64,000 nt of DNA from Salvelinus alpinus (Eukaryota > Chordata > Actinopteri > Salmoniformes > Salmonidae), in contig NC_092099.1 in NCBI RefSeq assembly GCF_045679555.1, positions 10,090,076 through 10,154,075 on the forward strand, read 5' to 3'. The position numbers were made by a program, and so were the translations under genes. Under the pieces are notes generated by a model, which made no database searches, was not told the DNA's origin, and saw only the letters and a list, made by a program, of their open reading frames with translations. Below are positions 59,561-64,000 of the stretch, in pieces. The number at the start of each line of letters is the position of its first letter. The stretch's first letter is position 1.

Positions 59561-59905
59561 TGACACGCCCTGACCATAGAGAGCTGTTTATTCTCTATGT
59601 TGGTTGGGGCGTGACAGTGACTAGGGTGGGTTATCTAGGTGATTAATGATCTATGTTGGCCGGGTATGGTTCCCAATCAGAGGCAGCTGTTTATCGTTGT
59701 CTCTGATTGGGGATCATATTTAGGCAGCCATTTCCCCATTGTGCTTTTGTGGGATCTTGACTATGTATAGTTGCCTGTGACCACTATTGTAGCTTCACGT
59801 TTCGTTTTGCTATTTATTGTTTTTTCTTTGAGTTTCTCTTCAAAATAAAGAGGATGGAAATATACCACGCTGCATCTTGGTCCACTCCTTATAACGATCG
59901 TGACA
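59561..59905 (+). mobile_element. Probable solo LTR (345 bp) with 5-bp target duplication
   Basis: It begins TGACACGCCC and ends GATCGTGACA, with the TG...CA ends of LTRs. It is flanked by CTGCC on both sides (59556-59560 and 59906-59910). It carries an internal AATAAA near 59844. No internal retroelement genes adjoin it, so it would be a recombination remnant. The assignment is inferred from ends and duplication; the family is unknown. Confidence 0.55.
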
Positions 59906-60044
59906 CTGCCCTTCTATTACCATCCCCCTCGCACCCCCTTGACACACACACACACACACACACACAGAGATGTGTGTTTAGTTTGTGATGAGAGATTTGG
60001 GGAGTGTTAAAGGACGTGTGGTGTGGAGGTGTGTCACTCTCTAC

Positions 60045-60112
60045 AGTATATTTAAGAGTTATTTCTCTGAGAAGCAATGCAGACAGAACCCTGACAGGAA
60101 CTACATCCCAGT
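60045..60112 (+). promoter_or_regulatory. TATA-type promoter and untranslated exon 1 of the PRR13-like gene (predicted)
   Basis: TATATTTAAG (60049-60058) is a good TATA box. About 25-60 bp later a sequence with an ATCCCAGTAAGT donor (donor near 60110) could be a short untranslated first exon spliced to 61035. A tiny upstream ORF (ATGCAGACAGAACCCTGA) lies in it. A CA microsatellite (59942-59966) lies just upstream. The intron 60110-61034 contains nothing recognisable. Confidence 0.45.
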
Positions 60113-61056
60113 AAGTACACTATTTCTAAATATGCCTTATTTTGACACATTGAAAAGAATCATGTTTTTTTAAAGAAATATGTAAAACATGATTTATAGA
60201 GTTTAACAGTTAGCACTTTGATTGATGTGTTACAGTACTTTGAACTATGGGAGACTAAAATTGCCAATGCAGGGAAATATGCTCTTTGTATATCTTTAAT
60301 TGTTAATAAGTATTTTTATCTATTTAGGGATACGTTTACTAAATGTTTATTACAGATGGAATAAAAGACCCAAAACAAAGCTAAAATGTTTGTATTCCAT
60401 TTGGAAAAGTATAATTTCTGCTATTATGCTAATTCTTAAGTCATCAAGAAAGTAGTTTATTTGACCCTTGTCAGTGCTTAATTTACCAGCAAATACTGGG
60501 ATAAATACTTGGTACCTGCGTAGAATATAAATTAATTCAGTAAATTAGGTGCTTACTGATTACCTCAGTGCTTTCAATGCTCCATCAGGTGGAAATCCAT
60601 AAGAATGCCATCAGAACTTACATTGAAATACCATATTATGTACAGTATCTTGACATTAATGTCAAAGCAAAGTACCTGAGAAAAACTGTTTTTAAAAGTA
60701 TCTTTGCAGATAGTATTTACCTGGTAACTACATGAATAAAAAGCACTGCAAAAGGATTCAAAAATATATGTTGGCCAACACCCCACTGTTGCTTTCCCTG
60801 GTATGGAACATTTGTCTTAGTGTGCAGCCAGCAGCCTGTCTAGTACACTATTGTTCCATATGTTTGCAGATAGCATTTTCCACAACCGGTCAGACTGGTT
60901 AGATGTGACTGAATGTAGGAATATGTTGACAAGGACGTCCTCTAACTCTAGGTTCTATTTTAGTGAAAGTGGGGTCAAAATATAATATTCTAAATAAATC
61001 ATTAAAATAAGTCTAAATATTTTTTCCATTTCAGGGTTTTGATCTGAAACATCGAG

Positions 61057-61827
61057 ATGTGGGGTCACAACCAAGGTAAATGTTTGTAAATGCAAACCCA
61101 TTTCATTTGTTTGTACCACTCTTTCAATTTATAGTGTAGGTAATTTGGCTCGTAATTCTATATAAATCTCTCCTTGTATAGGAAACCAGCATCCCTCTGG
61201 CTACAACGTGAACCCAAGCGGGTGCGAACCGCCAATGCCAGGCAGGTGCCCCACTGGAATCATCCAGCCCCCAGTATGCCCTCCCTACCAGCCCCCCTCC
61301 ACTTGCTACCCTGTGCCACCATCTTATCCAGTACAGGGTCCCCATGGAGATCATGGGCATGGGCACGATCATGGGCACGGACCTCACGGCCATGATCATG
61401 GTCACGGTCACGGGCATGATCATGGTCACGGTCACGGGCATGATCATGGTCACGGTCACGGGCATGATCATGGTCACGGTCACGGGCATCGAGGAGGTCA
61501 CGGTCATGGAGGACACGGTCATGGAGGACACGGAGGGCACGGTCGAGGAGGGCATGGGCATGGTCATGGACACGGTCATGGGCACGGTCATGGGCATGGT
61601 CATGGATGCAGGCACAGGCACAAGCATGGGCATTGGCATGGGGGTTGTCACAAGAAAGGGAAGCAGAGTCATGGGGTAAGAGATCTTTTTAGTCTAAACC
61701 TAATTGAAAGTGCTCCATAGTAAAATCTCTGTTACATTGAAATAATTTATGTTGAATAAAGGTGTTCCTTTTCTGTTTCTCCTCCATCCAGAGTTCAAGC
61801 AGCTCCTGCAGCAGTGACTCCGACTAG
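61057..61827 (+). CDS. His/Gly-rich protein of the PRR13 type (182 aa)
   Basis: Three coding exons join in phase: 61057-61075, 61182-61675, 61792-61827 (TAG). The start is MWGHNQGNQHPSGYN; residues ~20-60 are Pro/Cys-rich (CPPYQPPSTCYPVPPSYP); ~60-155 are His-Gly repeats (HDHGHGHG units); the end is Lys-rich then SSSSSCSSDSD. The MW start, proline-rich front, His/Lys-rich back and Ser-Asp tail match the layout of human PRR13 (a poorly understood small protein). The His/Gly expansion is not in that protein. The dense His, partly with Asp, could bind zinc or copper (inference). No signal peptide or membrane segment is seen. The 5' exon begins at 61035 after TTTCAG. Homology is judged on architecture, so the name is tentative. 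Confidence 0.72.
61391..61486 (+). repeat. Four perfect 24-bp coding tandem repeats
   Basis: The unit CATGATCATGGTCACGGTCA + CGGG starts at 61391, 61415, 61439 and 61463 and encodes HDHGHGHG each time. The perfect identity points to recent expansion by slippage or unequal crossing-over. Degenerate GGCCATGG/CACGGTCATGG repeats continue to ~61610. Confidence 0.9.
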
Positions 61828-62259
61828 AGCCTGCAGTCAGAGGGACATGACTTATCCTCTTATCAGCCGTAAGAGATCTGGATCTCTCTCCCCAGTGCTT
61901 TACTATAGCCCCAGAACCAATCCCTAATCCCCATCCCTAATGTATGTACGTTACAAAACCATATCTCTCCCGCTCATATGTCTGATTTTAAAAAAGCATG
62001 ATGGTTTCTTTTATGTAAAATAATTAAAGGACACAGAGGGAAACGTCTCTTTTCTTGTTGTATGCCAAAATGATTGAAAAAAATAACTGTCCAATTACTG
62101 TGTACATCATAACTACAACCCACAGGATATGTTTTTGATATTTCTATTATTGTGGGCCTGGGGAATTCTGATTTGTTTATGGGTATTTGGTTATCCGAGC
62201 CGAGCTATAATTGTGTATATATATATATATCTTTAAAAAATATATATATATATCAAGTT

Positions 62260-62265
62260 AATAAA
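62260..62265 (+). terminator. PRR13-like gene polyadenylation signal
   Basis: AATAAA lies 433 bp past the stop, after an AT repeat (62215-62253). An ATTAAA near 62020 (AATAATTAAAGG) is an alternative. Confidence 0.5.
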
Positions 62266-62459
62266 GCTGCATACAAACTTGGTCTCTTTTTTGCTTTCTT
62301 GAGTAAGGCAGCTCCAAAATGCAGGTGTTTGAGCCTATCTCAGTGCTTTCTGTGATGGTGGGGCAGTCAGCGGGAAAAAACGGAGCAGAGGGGTTGGTAA
62401 TGTTCTCTAGTTGGGTGTGATTGGGTTATGTTCTCTATTTCCGCCGTGATTGGCTCAGT

Positions 62460-63240
62460 GTTCTGTCACTCATGGGGACACTACGTCGCATCCAAATCTA
62501 AGGGTAAAGCAAAAAAATTCAAGCCCCTTGGGTGCTGCCATAGAGAGTTACATTAGAAGTGCCCATCCAAGAAGCCTCAAGGTCATTGGCCACAGATAAA
62601 ATTACGTGAAATCACGTTATATCTACAGTAGCTTTGATTGGACTGATCATGTCAACCTCATACTTTCAAAATCTTAGCTAGCAAGCTAGCAGTCATCATC
62701 ATGGATCAAGTCGACAATCTACTGGCAAATTATTTTTAATCCTTGTCATATGAAGAGAAATAATGAAGAAAAATTATAGATAAAACGTATAGGTGCTCAT
62801 CGGCCATTGGACATAAACATTACACAACAAGTTGGAATTCGCAAATTCAACAATGAGTGGTTTGGAAGGAATTAGTATAGTGGCTAACTGCAAGCATTGC
62901 AAAGCAATCACTAGCCTGCTATTCAGTGGAGTGGGTTTGTGGTTCCAAGTCTGGGATTAAGGGTCCATTTTCCAAGCTTAAAAGGATAAACATTCAACAT
63001 TGGCATTGCTGTCAATCCAGCATGACTTCTGCTGCGCTCAAAACAACTGTAAACTCAGAACTGTGAAATCTGACTTCAGGGAGTTCAAGAGAACTGAGAA
63101 CTCTGGGGGAAAAAACGAGCTCTGACTGGGAAAATGCATTTTGAACGGTCATCCAACTCGGAATTGCAAGTCGGGAACTCTGTCCTCTTTCTAGAGCTCT
63201 GACCCGAAGATCACTGATGTCATCATGATTCGACCTTGTT
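62460..63240 (+). pseudogene. Decayed hAT-like (TTF/MYM-finger) transposase relic and dispersed repeats
   Basis: From 62701 a frame opens MDQVDNLLANYF, then stops; after a shift it continues IGAHRPLDINITQQ and RKFNNEWFG, the style of TTF-type zinc-finger hAT proteins. Several stops follow. Repeats resembling other salmonid dispersed families surround it (62520-62600; 63030-63240 with CCAACTCGGAATTGCAAGTC). Nothing here looks functional. Confidence 0.35.
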
Positions 63241-63890
63241 TTTGCATCTGATCGACCGCATCAGCGCCCTTCTGTGTTACAATATGTAGCCCATGTATCT
63301 GACACGGTCTGACAAAATAAAAGAATGTCATGCAATACTCTTTTAGTCCAAACAGCATCAGATAGGCCTACATGGGCTACAAATACTGATACATAGAGTC
63401 GCTGTTTCGCTTGCTCGGATACTTTATCTGACAATGATGGGTCTTTCTGTCGGCGCGCATCTCGGTCAAATAAATTATCAATATTTAAATATTTAATTTG
63501 AATGGGCAAGAAGGTATGGTAGGGCGGGCCGGAAGGTACATTAGGGTGGACCAGGCCCCTTAAGGCTCGCCCATAACGCAGGCACTGCTACAACAAGTTC
63601 ACAATTTTTCAAAAACTGTGAATCCATGGCATTGTTTAGGATGCGACAAAGCTATAACATATAAATGACCCGACGCCTTATAGTTTGAGTGCTCTATCGG
63701 TCCCGACCCTACCTGCTGAGCTACCGTTCAGGTCTAACTTTGTAAGTAGGTCTCCGGTAGAGGTCGGTGTTTGAAAGCAATTTGGTGTCGAAGGATTCAC
63801 CGGAACCACGGCGAAATCAGTGGGATCTCACATTTTCAAGTATAGGCAGAAGCAAATCGAGAGGGTTTACTCCTCCCAACATTGGCCCGA

Positions 63891-64000
63891 AGTTAAGGAG
63901 ATCATTAATGATTTTATTTTATTTTATTTTTTATATTTTTTTAAATTTTATCCCCTTTTCTCCCCAATTTTCGTGGTATCCAATCGCTAGTAATTACTAT
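63891..64000 (-). repeat. 3' end of a SINE-like repeat running off the window
   Basis: A T-rich tract followed by CCTTTTCTCCCCAATTTTCG and TGGTATCCAATCGCTAGTAA is the terminal part of a common teleost dispersed repeat read from its tail. The remainder is beyond the edge. The preceding stretch 63241-63890 shows nothing I can name. Confidence 0.45.

Noticed and set aside
59942..59966. CA microsatellite as a CRISPR-like or regulatory array
   Set aside because: It is a simple dinucleotide repeat without spacers. Similar tracts near 2540, 53540 and 54258 are likewise ordinary.
61124..61672. Long minus-strand frame rich in Met/Pro/Val over the His-rich gene
   Set aside because: Repeats with a period divisible by three keep several frames open. 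Only the plus frame has splice sites joining a PRR13-like start and a Ser/Asp tail.

Overview
The window is nuclear DNA of a teleost fish, almost certainly a salmonid. Its genes are split by GT-AG introns and match vertebrate proteins exon by exon. The spaces between exons are filled with repeat families typical of salmonid genomes: Tc1-like DNA transposons including a Sleeping Beauty-type copy, hAT and TTAA-target elements, tRNA-derived SINEs, and LINEs ending in a TTTGA-repeat tail or in a GTTAAATAAA tail. I cannot fix the species.

Five protein genes can be built by joining exons in phase. USP37 (+, 2844-11188) is the C-terminal half of a ubiquitin protease whose 5' part lies left of the window. 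YBEY (-, 12687-13953) is complete, 168 aa, and converges on USP37. MCM3AP/GANP (+, 14980-37589) has 27 coding exons and about 2177 aa, and is head-to-head with YBEY across a ~1 kb shared promoter interval. LSS (+, 38481-51968), lanosterol synthase, has 22 coding exons and 737 aa; it starts about 0.9 kb after the MCM3AP stop. A small His/Gly-rich gene of the PRR13 type (+, 61057-61827, 182 aa) lies beyond a transposon-rich gap. The order YBEY-MCM3AP-LSS, with the same orientations, is the one on human chromosome 21; USP37 beside YBEY is not the human arrangement.

Region by region: 1-2.7 kb is a LINE, probably in a USP37 intron. 2.8-11.9 kb is USP37, with introns holding a Tc1 fragment, a hAT containing a LINE relic, nested hATs and a foldback element. 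12.5-14.8 kb is YBEY and the divergent promoter. 14.8-38.1 kb is MCM3AP; its 5.7 kb intron (27700-33388) is a nested hAT / Tc1 / TTAA-element structure. 38.2-53.3 kb is LSS; its second intron holds a long intact LINE reading frame with a 2A-like motif plus a decayed Tc1, and its 3' UTR holds a hAT. 53.4-60 kb is gene-free and packed with transposon relics (BED-finger hAT, a one-stop Tc1 transposase, a chimeric Tc1, a solo LTR). 60-62.3 kb is the PRR13-like gene with a TATA-type promoter. 62.3-64 kb is decayed repeat.

The genes are not an operon and have unrelated tasks: deubiquitination in cell-cycle control (USP37), rRNA processing (YBEY), mRNA export (MCM3AP) and sterol synthesis (LSS). I saw no rRNA gene, stand-alone tRNA gene, CRISPR array or bacterial sequence. 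The most unusual observations are the triplicated in-frame splice acceptor in MCM3AP, a patchwork 81-bp insertion copied from MCM3AP into a transposon, the 2A-like motif in the LINE, and the 24-bp coding repeat array in the His-rich gene.
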